Assembly: GCF_001517425.1 (NCBI RefSeq)
Contig: NZ_FBWL01000154.1
Location: 1 to 60,901 of the forward strand
Origin: Clostridium sp. C105KSO13
Lineage (GTDB): Bacteria > Bacillota > Clostridia > Lachnospirales > Lachnospiraceae
Length of the DNA: 60,901 nucleotides
Direction: 5' to 3'
The notes beneath the pieces were generated by a model. The model saw only the letters and a program-made list of their open reading frames with translations. It was not told the DNA's origin and did no database searches. Shown here in pieces: positions 35,407-44,956 of this stretch. The first letter of the stretch is position 1. Each line of letters starts with the position of its first letter. Position numbers and translations under genes: made by a program.

Positions 35407-36204
35407 ATGATTAAATTAGTGGCAAGTGATTTGGACGGCACACTCCTTCAGGGTGACGCGCAGAAACTCACTCCCCGTGCCATAGAACTGATACATGAAC
35501 TTATACAAAAGGGCATACATTTTGTGGCTGCCAGCGGAAGGCAGTATGACAACCTGAGAAGGTTATTCGATGAGGTTAAAGATGACATTTCTTATGTAGC
35601 AGAGAACGGTTCCATCTGTTTACATCAGGGAAAGGTCATATCCCGGGCTACAATTACCAGGGATCTGACGGCAAGAATCATTGCGGAAATTAAAAAACAG
35701 GAGGATTTTGAGATCCTTCTGTCCAGACAAGATGCCTGCTTTATAGAGAATAATGACCCGGCATTTGTCAACCACATCGTAAATGTAATGAAAAATACTA
35801 CACAGGTTGTGGAGGATGTCTCAAAGGTTGAAGGTCCTATTTTAAAAATTGCCATCTGTAATATGACAGAAGGTCCCCATATCGTAGATAAGTATCTTAA
35901 ATACCTTCAGGATATGTTCGGTGATGAGATAAAAGTTGTAACTTCGGGGAATCTCTGGATTGACTTCATCGCACCGGGCACCAACAAAGGAACCGCTCTG
36001 CAGAATCTATTGAATCTTTTTAATGTAAAGCCGGAAGAATGCATGGCCTTTGGAGACCAGTACAACGATGTGGAAATGCTTCAGCTCGCCGGCACCAGCT
36101 ATGCGATGTCAAATGCGGCGCCGGGGATTGCCTACTATTCTACTTATGTTACGGATTCTGTGGAGGAAGTCCTTGAAGACCTGGCTGCTGAGCAAGATTA
36201 TTAA
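35407..36204 (+). CDS. Cof-type HAD-superfamily phosphatase
   Basis: A 265-residue HAD subfamily IIB hydrolase. Motif I is ASDLDGTLL (about 5-13, nucleophile D8), motif II is AASGRQY near 45, and motif IV is AFGDQYNDVEML near 215; the C2 cap domain lies between. These enzymes dephosphorylate sugar phosphates or related small molecules. I start at the ATG at 35407, preceded by GGAGG; an upstream ATG at 35374 has no ribosome site. Confidence 0.9.
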   Translation: MIKLVASDLDGTLLQGDAQKLTPRAIELIHELIQKGIHFVAASGRQYDNLRRLFDEVKDDISYVAENGSICLHQGKVISRATITRDLTARIIAEIKKQEDFEILLSRQDACFIENNDPAFVNHIVNVMKNTTQVVEDVSKVEGPILKIAICNMTEGPHIVDKYLKYLQDMFGDEIKVVTSGNLWIDFIAPGTNKGTALQNLLNLFNVKPEECMAFGDQYNDVEMLQLAGTSYAMSNAAPGIAYYSTYVTDSVEEVLEDLAAEQDY

Positions 36205-36214
36205 GAGACATCTC

Positions 36215-36239
36215 ATAGGGAGCCTTTATGGCTCCCTAT
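36215..36239 (+). terminator. Hairpin after the HAD gene
   Basis: ATAGGGAGCC and GGCTCCCTAT form a 10-bp stem with a 5-nt loop, 10 bp past the stop codon. The T-run after it is poor (TCTGTT), so termination may be partial. Confidence 0.55.
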
Positions 36240-36302
36240 TCTGTTATGATACCTGCCGTAGCCTTTTTCATGACCCAGATACATGGGGCCGCACGGACTT
36301 TT

Positions 36303-36752
36303 TTACTCCCATCTCTCCTCGATTTCAGTAATCATATCCACTCTTCGCTGGTGCCGTCCGCCCTCTTCAAAGCCGGTGTCCAGCCATACTTCCACAATCA
36401 TCTTTGCAAGCTCTATTCCGATTACCCTGGAACCAAAGGCCAGTATATTGCAATTATTGTGCATCCTTGCCATGCGGGCTGTAAAGGGCTCGCTGCATAC
36501 CGCGGCACGCACACCCTTGACCTTGTTTGCAGATAATGAAATTCCAAGTCCGGTACCACAGATTAATATCCCCTGATCCACCTCGTGATTGACGACAGCA
36601 CGTCCGACAATCTCGCCATATATAGGATAATCCGTGCTTTCGGCGCTATCCGTACCGTAATCCACAACCTCATGTCCTCTTTCTTTCAAAAGTTTAATAA
36701 TCGCAGCCTTCATTTCCAGAGCTGAGTGATCATTTCCTATACCTATTGTCAT
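36303..36752 (-). CDS. rpiB: Ribose-5-phosphate isomerase B
   Basis: A 149-residue RpiB interconverting ribose 5-phosphate and ribulose 5-phosphate. All catalytic features are present: D8-H9 in GNDHSALEMK, Cys65 in ILICGTGLG, His in ARMHNNCN near 98, and the phosphate-binding arginines in GGRHQRRVDMI near the C-terminus. RpiB enzymes often also accept allose 6-phosphate. Compare the divergent paralogue at 58992-59432, which lacks both histidines. Confidence 0.93.
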   Translation of the reverse strand: MTIGIGNDHSALEMKAAIIKLLKERGHEVVDYGTDSAESTDYPIYGEIVGRAVVNHEVDQGILICGTGLGISLSANKVKGVRAAVCSEPFTARMARMHNNCNILAFGSRVIGIELAKMIVEVWLDTGFEEGGRHQRRVDMITEIEERWE

Positions 36753-36846
36753 CTTATTCCTCTCCTTTTAGAGTACCTTTCAAAATCAGTAATACAGTAT
36801 TATTCTCTACCAGGATAAGAAAATTGTCAAGAGTGAACCTGATATA

Positions 36847-37800
36847 CTAGCGTAGAGCTGGTACTTTGCCGGATTTCTCTGCAGGTGTCCCGACAAAAAT
36901 AAAACCTAAAAATCTTACAAGTGTATACACTACCAGTATGACCGCAATGATGGTTTCAATAAGCGCTACATACTTTAGCGCCGGAATCGGGCGACCCATG
37001 TTTACCAGACAGGCAGCTGTCTGCTTAGATGCAATGGCACTGATTACAAACGGAAACGTAAAAGCTGAGTAACTGGGATAAAATGGAAGCCTCAAATATC
37101 CTACAGCTTTTATCAGGGCAAATATGTACAAAATACCTGACACTATAAACATTCCCATTAAAAGACCATATGACTTGGGATTTACAGACTGAACATATCC
37201 TGCAGCACAAAGACTTACAGGTGCCGCATAAATGCAGATCAATGGTTTTGCCGGCTCCATAACATCTTTATATTTGATGTAACGCATTGTAACCAGCATA
37301 AGCAGTATAATCAGCACTATTAAACCAAACCAGAACGCCGCCGTTCCGATGGAAAGCTGTTCATAAGCAGGAGCTGTGACAGCCGCAGTGACTATACCCA
37401 CATATACAATGTAATAGCTGGCAAATACTTTCGGCATCTGCAGCTTGAAAATAAACTTCACAGTAAAGTAAATAATCAATGCAATGTGGAGCAATATTGC
37501 CAGAAACCAGATAGCCAATGCTACATTTCCGATAAATGGCTTCACGTATACACTGAGAAGCATCAAAGCCATAGGAAAGGTTCCTGACACACTTGCCATA
37601 ATCGGGTTCTTCATATCTTCTTTTATCATATTCGGGAACATAATCAGCTTCAGAAGAAGCAGGATCAAAAGAAGCCCTGCCACAATTCCGCATATACTGC
37701 GAATTCCTTCCGAATAGCTCTGCAGCAAATTTCCAAGTGCTGCTGTTCCCAGCATAACACCGCTAAGAGGCACCGGTACTTTTTTTATAATAGCGCTCAT
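36847..37800 (-). CDS. TDT-family (TehA/SLAC1-like) transporter
   Basis: A 317-residue membrane protein with about ten hydrophobic helices and almost no extramembrane domain. The N-terminal VPVPLSGVMLGTAALGNLL and the ASVSGTFPMALMLL and YPSYSAFTFPFVISA helices resemble the tellurite-resistance/dicarboxylate (TDT) family. Members transport anions such as dicarboxylates or sulfite; the substrate here is unknown. It lies 16 bp downstream of the C_GCAxxG_C_C gene and is probably cotranscribed. Confidence 0.75.
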   Translation of the reverse strand: MSAIIKKVPVPLSGVMLGTAALGNLLQSYSEGIRSICGIVAGLLLILLLLKLIMFPNMIKEDMKNPIMASVSGTFPMALMLLSVYVKPFIGNVALAIWFLAILLHIALIIYFTVKFIFKLQMPKVFASYYIVYVGIVTAAVTAPAYEQLSIGTAAFWFGLIVLIILLMLVTMRYIKYKDVMEPAKPLICIYAAPVSLCAAGYVQSVNPKSYGLLMGMFIVSGILYIFALIKAVGYLRLPFYPSYSAFTFPFVISAIASKQTAACLVNMGRPIPALKYVALIETIIAVILVVYTLVRFLGFIFVGTPAEKSGKVPALR

Positions 37801-37816
37801 TTTTCATACCTCCGAT

Positions 37817-38314
37817 CTACGCTGTCTTTGCATCCTGGTTAGTCAAGCCCAGTTCCCGCACTATAATATCTGCCACTTTCCATGCACAAAGGCCTGTATA
37901 GCGTATACATTGTTTCTTATGCTCACCTTTGCTCATATCAAATTCCTTAGTCAGTACGCGGCAACAGACACTGTTTTTACCTGTAGCCTGCTTAAACCAT
38001 GTATGCAGTTCATTAGTGAGTTCCATACACTTCACCACTTTCGGGTCCTGAGGACCTCCTTGTTCAGTCCGTCCAAAAAACATTCCCAGAGCCAGAATCC
38101 CGCCGTTTAAAGCTCCGCACATACATCCTGACTTTCCTGCTCCGACTGCCATGCCTGAAGCCATGGCAATCACTTCCCTTGGCACATCAAGTTCAAAATT
38201 ATCCCGGATAGATGCCATCAGTGCCTCACAGCAAAAATATCCTCCTTTGAAATTCTCCTCCGCATCTTTTTGTACCTTACTAAGGCTGATTTCCTGTTTT
38301 ACATTCATTTCCAT
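37817..38314 (-). CDS. C_GCAxxG_C_C family redox-type protein
   Basis: A 165-residue protein of the C_GCAxxG_C_C family. Conserved cysteines lie in GYFCCEALM near 28, in GAGKSGCMCGALNGGILALG near 57-72, and in SVCCRVLT near 120, with a further CIRYTGLCAWKVADI near 140. Members are small cysteine-rich proteins of unknown function, often next to redox or transport genes. It starts at ATG behind GGAGG. Confidence 0.85.
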   Translation of the reverse strand: MEMNVKQEISLSKVQKDAEENFKGGYFCCEALMASIRDNFELDVPREVIAMASGMAVGAGKSGCMCGALNGGILALGMFFGRTEQGGPQDPKVVKCMELTNELHTWFKQATGKNSVCCRVLTKEFDMSKGEHKKQCIRYTGLCAWKVADIIVRELGLTNQDAKTA

Positions 38315-38390
38315 ATTTCCTCCAGTCTTTTGTTTATACTGCTATAATCATAACATTTTACTCATCTGTTGTCTTATTAATAATTCCCAT

Positions 38391-38430
38391 AAAAAGGCAC
38401 CGCCTATAGAATTAGCCTATAGGCGGCGCT
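38391..38430 (-). terminator. Terminator of the YtfQRT-YjfF-like operon
   Basis: CGCCTATAG and CTATAGGCG (extended by GC pairs) form a strong stem with a 7-nt loop. On the minus strand it is followed by CCTTTTT. It is 36 bp past the stop of the last permease gene. Confidence 0.85.
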
Positions 38431-38465
38431 CTATCAAAGTATAATGAAATAATGATAACGTATCA

Positions 38466-39485
38466 TTATTTTTTCTTTTTTACGCTTGCAAAGATTGACT
38501 GCAGTACTATGAAGAAGCATAAGAGGGCAGACAGCGTAATTCTTACCCACCAGCTTGACAACGTACCCTGGGTTGTAATCAGGCTGGAAATTGTTCCCTT
38601 TATCAGGACCCCGAACAGGGTTCCAAAGGGGGTGCCCACACCGCCGCTCAGCAGAGTTCCACCGATAACAGCCGAAGAAATAGCGTCCATCTCGAGTCCT
38701 TTTGCCTGTTCAACGAACCCTGCGGTACTATTGAGACAGAATAAGAATCCACCGAGGCCAGCCAGAAAACCATCCAGCAGATACGCTTTCAATTTTGTTT
38801 TTCTCACATTCAGCCCCATCATCATAGCACTCTGCTCATTTCCTCCGATTGCATACACTGAACGGCCGAATTTTGTATATTTCATAATAATGATGATAAC
38901 TACAAGCACAAGCAGTGCAATTACAACGGTGGGGTAAATATAAGCTGGTAGAAAATTACCTCGTTTACTATAGGATCCTATAGGTAGATATATCTTATAA
39001 TTTGCCCATTTCAGGAAGGTCTCATTTTTAATAGAAATCATATCTGTACTGACAACGGAGGTCATCCCTCTTCCGAAAAACAGTCCTGCCAAAGTTACAA
39101 TAAATGGCTGGATATCCAGATAGGCTACCAGTACTCCCTGCACAAGTCCAAACGCAAGGCCGATGGCCAGAGCGATTACAACTGCCATGTAAGCACTGGT
39201 CCCATGGTTCTCCATCTGATTTGCCACCACCATACATACCAGAGCAGTCACGGAACCTACGGAAATATCAATTCCGGCTGTAATCATAACAATTGTCTGC
39301 CCCATTGCAATAACCAAAAGGCCTGCATTGGATATAAACAGATTCAGGAACATCTGAGGTTTTGCAAACCCCTTGGAGGCAAAGACAATCATGCCGGCTC
39401 CATACATCACTATAAACAGGAGGACCGTAATCATCAGCAGGTAAGTGCTGCCGTTTATTTTTCTTCTGTTGGTTAATCTCTTCAT
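38466..39485 (-). CDS. Sugar ABC permease, YjfF-like
   Basis: A 339-residue permease of the ribose-type (CUT2) ABC family with eight to ten hydrophobic helices. It has the family marks TAGIDISVGSVTALVCM near 70 and AISSAVIGGTLLSGGVGTPFGTLFG near 265. It is the second of two permeases, and its start shares one base with the stop of the first. Two different permeases with a YtfQ-like binding protein match the E. coli ytfQRT-yjfF layout. Confidence 0.9.
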   Translation of the reverse strand: MKRLTNRRKINGSTYLLMITVLLFIVMYGAGMIVFASKGFAKPQMFLNLFISNAGLLVIAMGQTIVMITAGIDISVGSVTALVCMVVANQMENHGTSAYMAVVIALAIGLAFGLVQGVLVAYLDIQPFIVTLAGLFFGRGMTSVVSTDMISIKNETFLKWANYKIYLPIGSYSKRGNFLPAYIYPTVVIALLVLVVIIIIMKYTKFGRSVYAIGGNEQSAMMMGLNVRKTKLKAYLLDGFLAGLGGFLFCLNSTAGFVEQAKGLEMDAISSAVIGGTLLSGGVGTPFGTLFGVLIKGTISSLITTQGTLSSWWVRITLSALLCFFIVLQSIFASVKKKK

Positions 39486-40570
39486 TATTGATTCCCCCCT
39501 TCCGCTGCTGTTTTTTCCTTGTGCCCGGCTTTTAAAGATGACAGTGCCTTTTTAAATACAGGGCTTTGTAATGTAACAATGATGACAACAACTATTGCTT
39601 TATATACCGGAAGCTGATCTGCGGACACGTTCATCGCATAAAGGGTGGTCGTTAGTGCCTGTATTGTATATGCCCCGATTACAGAGCCCATCAGGCTGAA
39701 CTTACCGCCGCCTAGAACATTGCCGCCCAGAGCTACAGCAAGAATAGCGTCCATTTCCAGGTTCAGTCCAATATTGTTGGCATCTGCGGAATAGATACGG
39801 CTTGAGGCAATCAGGCCTGCTGCCCCTGCCAGTAAACCACAGATAACATAAGTCAGAAATTTTATCATTGTGGAATTCAAGCCTACCAGCCGGGAGGCTG
39901 TTGAATTAATTCCGACACTTTCTATGTACAATCCCAGTGTTGTCCTTTTCAATATCAAATGTACAACAAGAATGACAAGCACTGCTGCGAAAATAGGTGT
40001 GGGAATCGGGCATTTCCCAATATAGCCTCCAAGTATTTTATAGCTACCTACCCTTACATAGGTAATCTGTCCCTTTGTAATTAACTGTGCAATCCCCCGG
40101 CCTGCCGTAAAGAGAATCAGAGTTGCAACCATAGGCTGTATATTTAGCTTTGCAACAAGAAATCCATTGAAAGCACCACACAGTGCTGCACCCAGCAGGC
40201 CGACAATAATTGCCAGAACAAAGGAATTCTGAAATGCGGTGGTGGAAGCTGCACCACCAGAAAGTATCTGACAGCACAGAGCGGCCGCAACTGTCATCAC
40301 AGCACCCACGCTGATGTCCTGTCCTCCGGAGGCTGCTGTCACAAGGGTCATACCTACCGCAAGAACAACAAGCTCAGAGGCACGGTTGATCACATCTATG
40401 ATGTAACCATACAGCACCCCATTATTTACAGAGATTTTAAAGAATCCCGGTGTAGTAATCACATTGACCAGAAGCACAACCAGAAGACATACCAAAGGCA
40501 TAAACAGGCGCATACCCGTTATTTTCTTTATATTCCATTTCTTTTCCATCTTATTCTTCACCTCCGGCAA
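39485..40570 (-). CDS. Sugar ABC permease, YtfT-like
   Basis: A 361-residue CUT2 permease with the segments AASGGQDISVGAVMTVAAALC near 82 and LAVALGGNVLGGGKFSLMGSVIGA near 285. It starts within the ATPase gene (20-bp overlap). It should form a heterodimeric channel with the permease at 38466. Confidence 0.9.
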   Translation of the reverse strand: MPEVKNKMEKKWNIKKITGMRLFMPLVCLLVVLLVNVITTPGFFKISVNNGVLYGYIIDVINRASELVVLAVGMTLVTAASGGQDISVGAVMTVAAALCCQILSGGAASTTAFQNSFVLAIIVGLLGAALCGAFNGFLVAKLNIQPMVATLILFTAGRGIAQLITKGQITYVRVGSYKILGGYIGKCPIPTPIFAAVLVILVVHLILKRTTLGLYIESVGINSTASRLVGLNSTMIKFLTYVICGLLAGAAGLIASSRIYSADANNIGLNLEMDAILAVALGGNVLGGGKFSLMGSVIGAYTIQALTTTLYAMNVSADQLPVYKAIVVVIIVTLQSPVFKKALSSLKAGHKEKTAAEGGNQ

Positions 40571-42068
40571 TTGCTTTCATAATTCCATCCTGAGACAATT
40601 CATTGCCTTCCAGTTCTCCTACCTTCCTGCCGTCGCGCAGAACTGCCATTCTGGAACAGGTACGCAGCATTTCTTCAATTTCCGAAGAAATAAATGTTAC
40701 TGCCATACCCTGATCTGCCAGATCCAGCACTAACTTCTGAATCTCCGTCTTCGTTCCAATATCAATTCCTCTCGTAGGTTCATCCAGTATCAAATATTCC
40801 GGATTCGTTAATAGCCATCTGCCAATAATCACTTTTTGTTGATTACCTCCTGAGAGACTCTTGACCGGAGTCTCACGGCTGGCAGTTTTAATCTGTAGAA
40901 GATTAATATATTTGTCTGCAGCTTCCTCCATTTCTTTTCGGCTCATGGGTTTAAAAATACCTCGTTTTGCCTGAAGCGCAAGAATGATATTTTCACGCAC
41001 AGACAAATCCTGAATAATTCCATCCCTTTTTCTGTCCTCAGGAAGATAGGCCATTCCCTTTTTCATTGCATCCAAAGGAGTGGTGATCTTTTCGGGTTTC
41101 CCCTTAATCTCCACTGCTCCCGTATCTGGCTTATCTGCACCGTAGATGGCCCTCACAAGCTCTGAGCGGCCGGAGCCGAGCAGACCGGACAGCCCTATAA
41201 CTTCTCCTCTGCGTACTTTCAGGTTAAAAGGTTTAATGGTTCCTTTTCTCCCCAGCTCTTTTGCCTCTACAATAGTTTCCGCATTTTTATAATTCTTTTC
41301 GCCGTGGGCACTCTTTATATCTGCCAGGTCGTCAAAGTCCTTACCCATCATCTTTGCAACAAGCATGACTCTGGGAAGTTCCTTCACCTCATACTCTCCC
41401 ACCAGTTCTCCGTTTCGAAGTACTGTAATTCTGTCGCATACTGCATAGACCTGCTCCAGAAAGTGTGTTACAAATATAATTCCTACACCTTCATTTTTCA
41501 GTTTTCTCATAAGCATGAACAGCTTTTCTACTTCCTCGTCATCCAGAGATGATGTAGGTTCATCCAGTATCAGCACTTTACATTTCATGTCCACTGCGCG
41601 GGCAATAGCAATCATCTGTTGATTTGCAATGGAGCACTCTTCCAGGTTCTGTGTCTCAGGAACGTCTATATTTAAATTCCGCAATATCTCTCCAGACCTT
41701 TTATTCATGGTTTTCCAGTCAATCATACCTGCCTTTCTCGGTTCCCTTCCGATAAAAAGATTCTCTGCTACGGTCAGGTTCGGGCATAGATTAATCTCCT
41801 GATAAACTGTACTTATGCCTATATTCTGGGCTTCCTGGGGCGAACGGTTCACAACTGGCTTTTCCATTCCCGCCATGTGTATTTCGCCGGATTCAAAATC
41901 ATGCACCCCCGTCAGCACCTTAATCAATGTAGATTTTCCGGCACCGTTTTCCCCCATCAGTGCATGTATCTCTCCCTTTTTCAGTGTAAAATCTACATGC
42001 TGCAGTGCTTTCACTCCGGGAAACGTTTTCGAGATATCTTTCATTGTCAATACAATATTATTTTCCAT
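40551..42068 (-). CDS. Sugar ABC ATPase, YtfR/RbsA-like
   Basis: A 505-residue duplicated ABC ATPase. The first domain has Walker A GENGAGKSTLIK near 38 and Walker B KVLILDEPTSSLD near 163. The second has a degenerate P-loop, SGLLGSGRSELVRA near 290, with signature SLSGGNQQKVIIGRW and Walker B YLILDEPTRGIDIG near 425. Degeneracy of the second P-loop is normal for RbsA-type proteins. It powers the two permeases downstream. Confidence 0.94.
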   Translation of the reverse strand: MENNIVLTMKDISKTFPGVKALQHVDFTLKKGEIHALMGENGAGKSTLIKVLTGVHDFESGEIHMAGMEKPVVNRSPQEAQNIGISTVYQEINLCPNLTVAENLFIGREPRKAGMIDWKTMNKRSGEILRNLNIDVPETQNLEECSIANQQMIAIARAVDMKCKVLILDEPTSSLDDEEVEKLFMLMRKLKNEGVGIIFVTHFLEQVYAVCDRITVLRNGELVGEYEVKELPRVMLVAKMMGKDFDDLADIKSAHGEKNYKNAETIVEAKELGRKGTIKPFNLKVRRGEVIGLSGLLGSGRSELVRAIYGADKPDTGAVEIKGKPEKITTPLDAMKKGMAYLPEDRKRDGIIQDLSVRENIILALQAKRGIFKPMSRKEMEEAADKYINLLQIKTASRETPVKSLSGGNQQKVIIGRWLLTNPEYLILDEPTRGIDIGTKTEIQKLVLDLADQGMAVTFISSEIEEMLRTCSRMAVLRDGRKVGELEGNELSQDGIMKAIAGGEE

Positions 42069-42113
42069 TCGGGGCTCACCTCTTTCTTACTATGTTTCCT
42101 ATTACATAAAAAT

Positions 42114-42161
42114 GGCGTGGCAGCATATCAGGTATGTATGCCTCCTGTTGCCTGCCACGCC
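42114..42161 (-). terminator. Intercistronic hairpin between binding protein and ATPase genes
   Basis: GGCGTGGCAG and CTGCCACGCC form a perfect 10-bp stem with a 28-nt loop. On the minus strand it is followed by ATTTTTATG. Placed after the binding-protein gene, it can act as a partial terminator or RNase barrier that raises binding-protein mRNA over ATPase and permease mRNA. Confidence 0.65.
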
Positions 42162-42212
42162 GTTAATTTATAATATTGGGGCAGAAGCTTTTCGCCCCAT
42201 GATACCTACGGA

Positions 42213-43310
42213 TTAGTATGCACGTCCGTCAAGGATTTCCTGTGTAATCTGGGTTACATCGAATTCTTCTTCAGCATCCAGACTGTTTACTGCTTTAACC
42301 TTGGCTACATCATCGCCATGAGTAAATATTTCTTCAGCTACATAATTCAGCTTTTCTACTTCTTCCCCTGCTTCTAATTTCTTGATCAGTTCTTCTGCAC
42401 GGGGACCATGTAATGGGTTACACTCAACATCACATGCAATCTTGCCTGAGAGTGTGTCTGTAAGACCTGCGTTCGTTGTGTCGAAAGAGATGACAGCAAT
42501 TTCACCGTTCTTAATATCGCCGCCTACAGTCTTGCCTGCTGCCTCGATTGCATCGATAGCGCCAAATGCTTCATTATCATTTTCGCAGTAAACTACATTG
42601 ATATTATCATATTGTTTCAGCATGGACTCCATAACTTCCTGTCCCTTCGCCTGTGTAAACTCACCGGTCTGCTGTGCCAGCAGGTTCCATCCGTATTTCT
42701 CCACACCTTCTTCAAGACCTTTGGTTCGTCCGATCTGCGCTGTGGACCCGATAGTTCCCTGTATATTAACGATGTTTAGCTCTTCCGGCTTAACTTCTTT
42801 CGCCTGGGCATACTGATTCAGCCAGTCCGCCGCTTTTCTTCCTTCCTGCAGAGCGTCTGTTCCGATCCATGTAGTATAAAGATCATCGTCTGACACATCA
42901 ACCATACGATCGACAATGATAATCGGGATATCCGCATCCTTTGCTTCCTGGAGTACTGTATCCCACCCTGTCTCTGTTACCGGAGCTAATAGTATGTAAT
43001 CTACTTCCTGCTGAATGAAATTACGAATCGCTGTAATCTGATTCTCCTGTTTCTGCTGTGCATCATCAAAAATCAGCTCATATCCATTTTCACTGCTGAA
43101 GGTATCCTTCATTGACTCAGAGTTTGCAGTACGCCAGTCTGATTCAGCACCGACCTGGGAAAAACCTATTGTCAGTACATCGCTGCCGCTCTCACTCTTT
43201 TTTGTGTCGTCGGAAGCTGTGCTCTTACTGTCACCCTTTCCACCGCATCCCGCCAGCAAAGCTGCCGTCATTGCCATACAAAGTGTTGCCGCCAAAACTT
43301 TCCTTTTCAT
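42213..43310 (-). CDS. YtfQ-like periplasmic-type sugar-binding lipoprotein
   Basis: A 365-residue type I sugar-binding protein with a lipoprotein signal peptide (lipobox LLAGC, Cys about residue 22). The segments GFSQVGAESDWRTANSES, DDAQQKQENQITAIRNFI and LLAPVTETGWDTVLQEAKDA closely resemble E. coli YtfQ, a galactofuranose-binding protein. The ligand could be galactofuranose, another furanose or an unusual ketose; the downstream enzymes point to a hexulose. It has its own probable promoter at 43352-43381. Confidence 0.88.
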   Translation of the reverse strand: MKRKVLAATLCMAMTAALLAGCGGKGDSKSTASDDTKKSESGSDVLTIGFSQVGAESDWRTANSESMKDTFSSENGYELIFDDAQQKQENQITAIRNFIQQEVDYILLAPVTETGWDTVLQEAKDADIPIIIVDRMVDVSDDDLYTTWIGTDALQEGRKAADWLNQYAQAKEVKPEELNIVNIQGTIGSTAQIGRTKGLEEGVEKYGWNLLAQQTGEFTQAKGQEVMESMLKQYDNINVVYCENDNEAFGAIDAIEAAGKTVGGDIKNGEIAVISFDTTNAGLTDTLSGKIACDVECNPLHGPRAEELIKKLEAGEEVEKLNYVAEEIFTHGDDVAKVKAVNSLDAEEEFDVTQITQEILDGRAY

Positions 43311-43351
43311 TTCATAATCCTCCTTATTATTGATGCTCTATACTTTAATCA

Positions 43352-43381
43352 TCTATACATATCTTAGCGGATATCTGCCAA
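43352..43381 (-). promoter_or_regulatory. Possible promoter of the binding-protein gene
   Basis: On the minus strand TTGGCA (43376-43381) and TATAGA (43352-43357) are 18 nt apart, about 42 nt upstream of the binding-protein start codon. The 149-bp gap after the histidine kinase gene supports a separate start. The region also has A-rich ATAAAAAA repeats. Confidence 0.45.
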
Positions 43382-43459
43382 ATAAGAAACAGACTATCAT
43401 TTTAAGTTTTTATACTTTTTTATGTTTTTTTATGCTCAACTTACATAAAAGGGGTTTTT

Positions 43460-44956
43460 TTATAAAAAGGGTTCGTTATTTTTTGTTTTTATTATGACCG
43501 TTGCCACTGTCCCTTTATTTTCTTCGCTCTCAAAGAAAACACCGTATTCCTCTCCATAATAATATTGAAGACGCTGATTTACATTCGCCAGGCCGAAACC
43601 ACTGTTGTCCACCTCTTTGTCCTTTCCGCAGATGATTTTTTGAAGCTGCTTAAGATTATCCGGGCTCATACCGATACCATTGTCCTCCACCCTAAAATAA
43701 ATCTTCTGTCCTTCTTTTCTTCCTGTAATCCGGATCATGCCGCGCCCTCTTTTGTTCTTAATACCATGGTACAGCGCATTTTCCACCAGCGGCTGCAAAG
43801 TAAGTTTGGGAATACTGAACTGATAAAGATCTTCTCCGATTTCTATCTTATAATCCATAATGTCCTGATAGCGGAACTGCTGTATTTTCAGGTAACTTTC
43901 TATATGTGACTTTTCCTCTTTCACAGTAATATAATCCTTCCCTTTACTTAAAGTGGTGCGGAAGAATTCCGACAGCGAACCCACCATAGAAACTACCTCC
44001 TCCGTCTTCTTTGCCTCCGCAAGCCACATAATCGTATCCAGTGTATTGTAGAGAAAGTGTGGATTAATCTGAGCCTGCAGAAGTTTTGATTCTGTAATTC
44101 TTAAATTTTTTTCCTGGTTCTTTATGTTTTCGATGAGCACCCCTATCTCAGCTGTCATATTATTAAAGCTATCCGTGAGTACAGCAATTTCATCCACAGT
44201 CTCAATCTTCGTCGTCGCCGTAAAATCCCCTTTTGCAACCTTTCTGGCCTGGGTACAGAGTTTTTTTATGGGACGGGTGACACTTTGTACTGTCAGTATA
44301 GACAGACCGATGGATATTACAACTGTCACACACAGGGCTCCCACACTGAATTCTATTGCATGCCTGGTCTGTCTTTCCAGGTCTGCCTTTGCCTCGTCAA
44401 AATTCCTTGTTTCGTTGTAAACATACTCCTGTAGTGCCCCTTGAATTACCGTAGTGAGACCGCTGCTTCCCCGTATATTCAGATCCAGATATTCAATCTT
44501 CTCATCATAGGGTTTTTCGTCTGCGATCATTTTCTCCAGCTCTGCCACGTTTTTCTTCAAAGATTCCAAACTGTTCTTCACAAGAATAATTTTCCGTTCA
44601 TTAATAGAAGCTGTAGCCATCTGAGACAATTCATCACATACCTTTGACAGTTCATCGCTGTATTCATAGGGATCCACCGTCACGATTCCATTGATTGTAG
44701 TCTCCCCATCCCCCAGCTCTTCTGTAGTTTTATTTCCTATCACCGACAGATACATGCTATAATCAACCCGCTCTTTAAATTCCTTAGAATAAAAGTTCGC
44801 ATAAGTGGCACTCTCTGTTATAGCGCTGTATGCACCTGCTGATCTTAAGAGAGTCGTCACAAGGTAAATAATCACAAAAATCATCGGTATAAATACTGCA
44901 CAGGGAATCAATGCAATTCTTTTATTTAATGTTAAAGATATTCTTCCCCTCTTCAT
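43460..44956 (-). CDS. YesM-type sensor histidine kinase
   Basis: A 498-residue membrane sensor. TM1 is near 12-36 and TM2 near 190-212, enclosing an extracellular sensing domain of about 150 residues. A HAMP domain follows (PIKKLCTQARKVAKGDF), then the His_kinase domain with phospho-acceptor histidine in QINPHFLYNTLD near 315. The HATPase has ENALYHGIKN, DNGIGM and GFGLANVNQRL. I start at the ATG at 44956, which overlaps the response-regulator stop by 4 bp (ATGA). It probably senses the sugar, perhaps through the binding protein. Confidence 0.92.
   Translation of the reverse strand: MKRGRISLTLNKRIALIPCAVFIPMIFVIIYLVTTLLRSAGAYSAITESATYANFYSKEFKERVDYSMYLSVIGNKTTEELGDGETTINGIVTVDPYEYSDELSKVCDELSQMATASINERKIILVKNSLESLKKNVAELEKMIADEKPYDEKIEYLDLNIRGSSGLTTVIQGALQEYVYNETRNFDEAKADLERQTRHAIEFSVGALCVTVVISIGLSILTVQSVTRPIKKLCTQARKVAKGDFTATTKIETVDEIAVLTDSFNNMTAEIGVLIENIKNQEKNLRITESKLLQAQINPHFLYNTLDTIMWLAEAKKTEEVVSMVGSLSEFFRTTLSKGKDYITVKEEKSHIESYLKIQQFRYQDIMDYKIEIGEDLYQFSIPKLTLQPLVENALYHGIKNKRGRGMIRITGRKEGQKIYFRVEDNGIGMSPDNLKQLQKIICGKDKEVDNSGFGLANVNQRLQYYYGEEYGVFFESEENKGTVATVIIKTKNNEPFL

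Noticed and set aside
43436-43448. TTATGTAAG near the YtfQ-like promoter as a further ROK operator
   Set aside because: Only one half-site resembles the operator and the second half is at the wrong distance; it lies past the histidine kinase gene's end and is probably chance.
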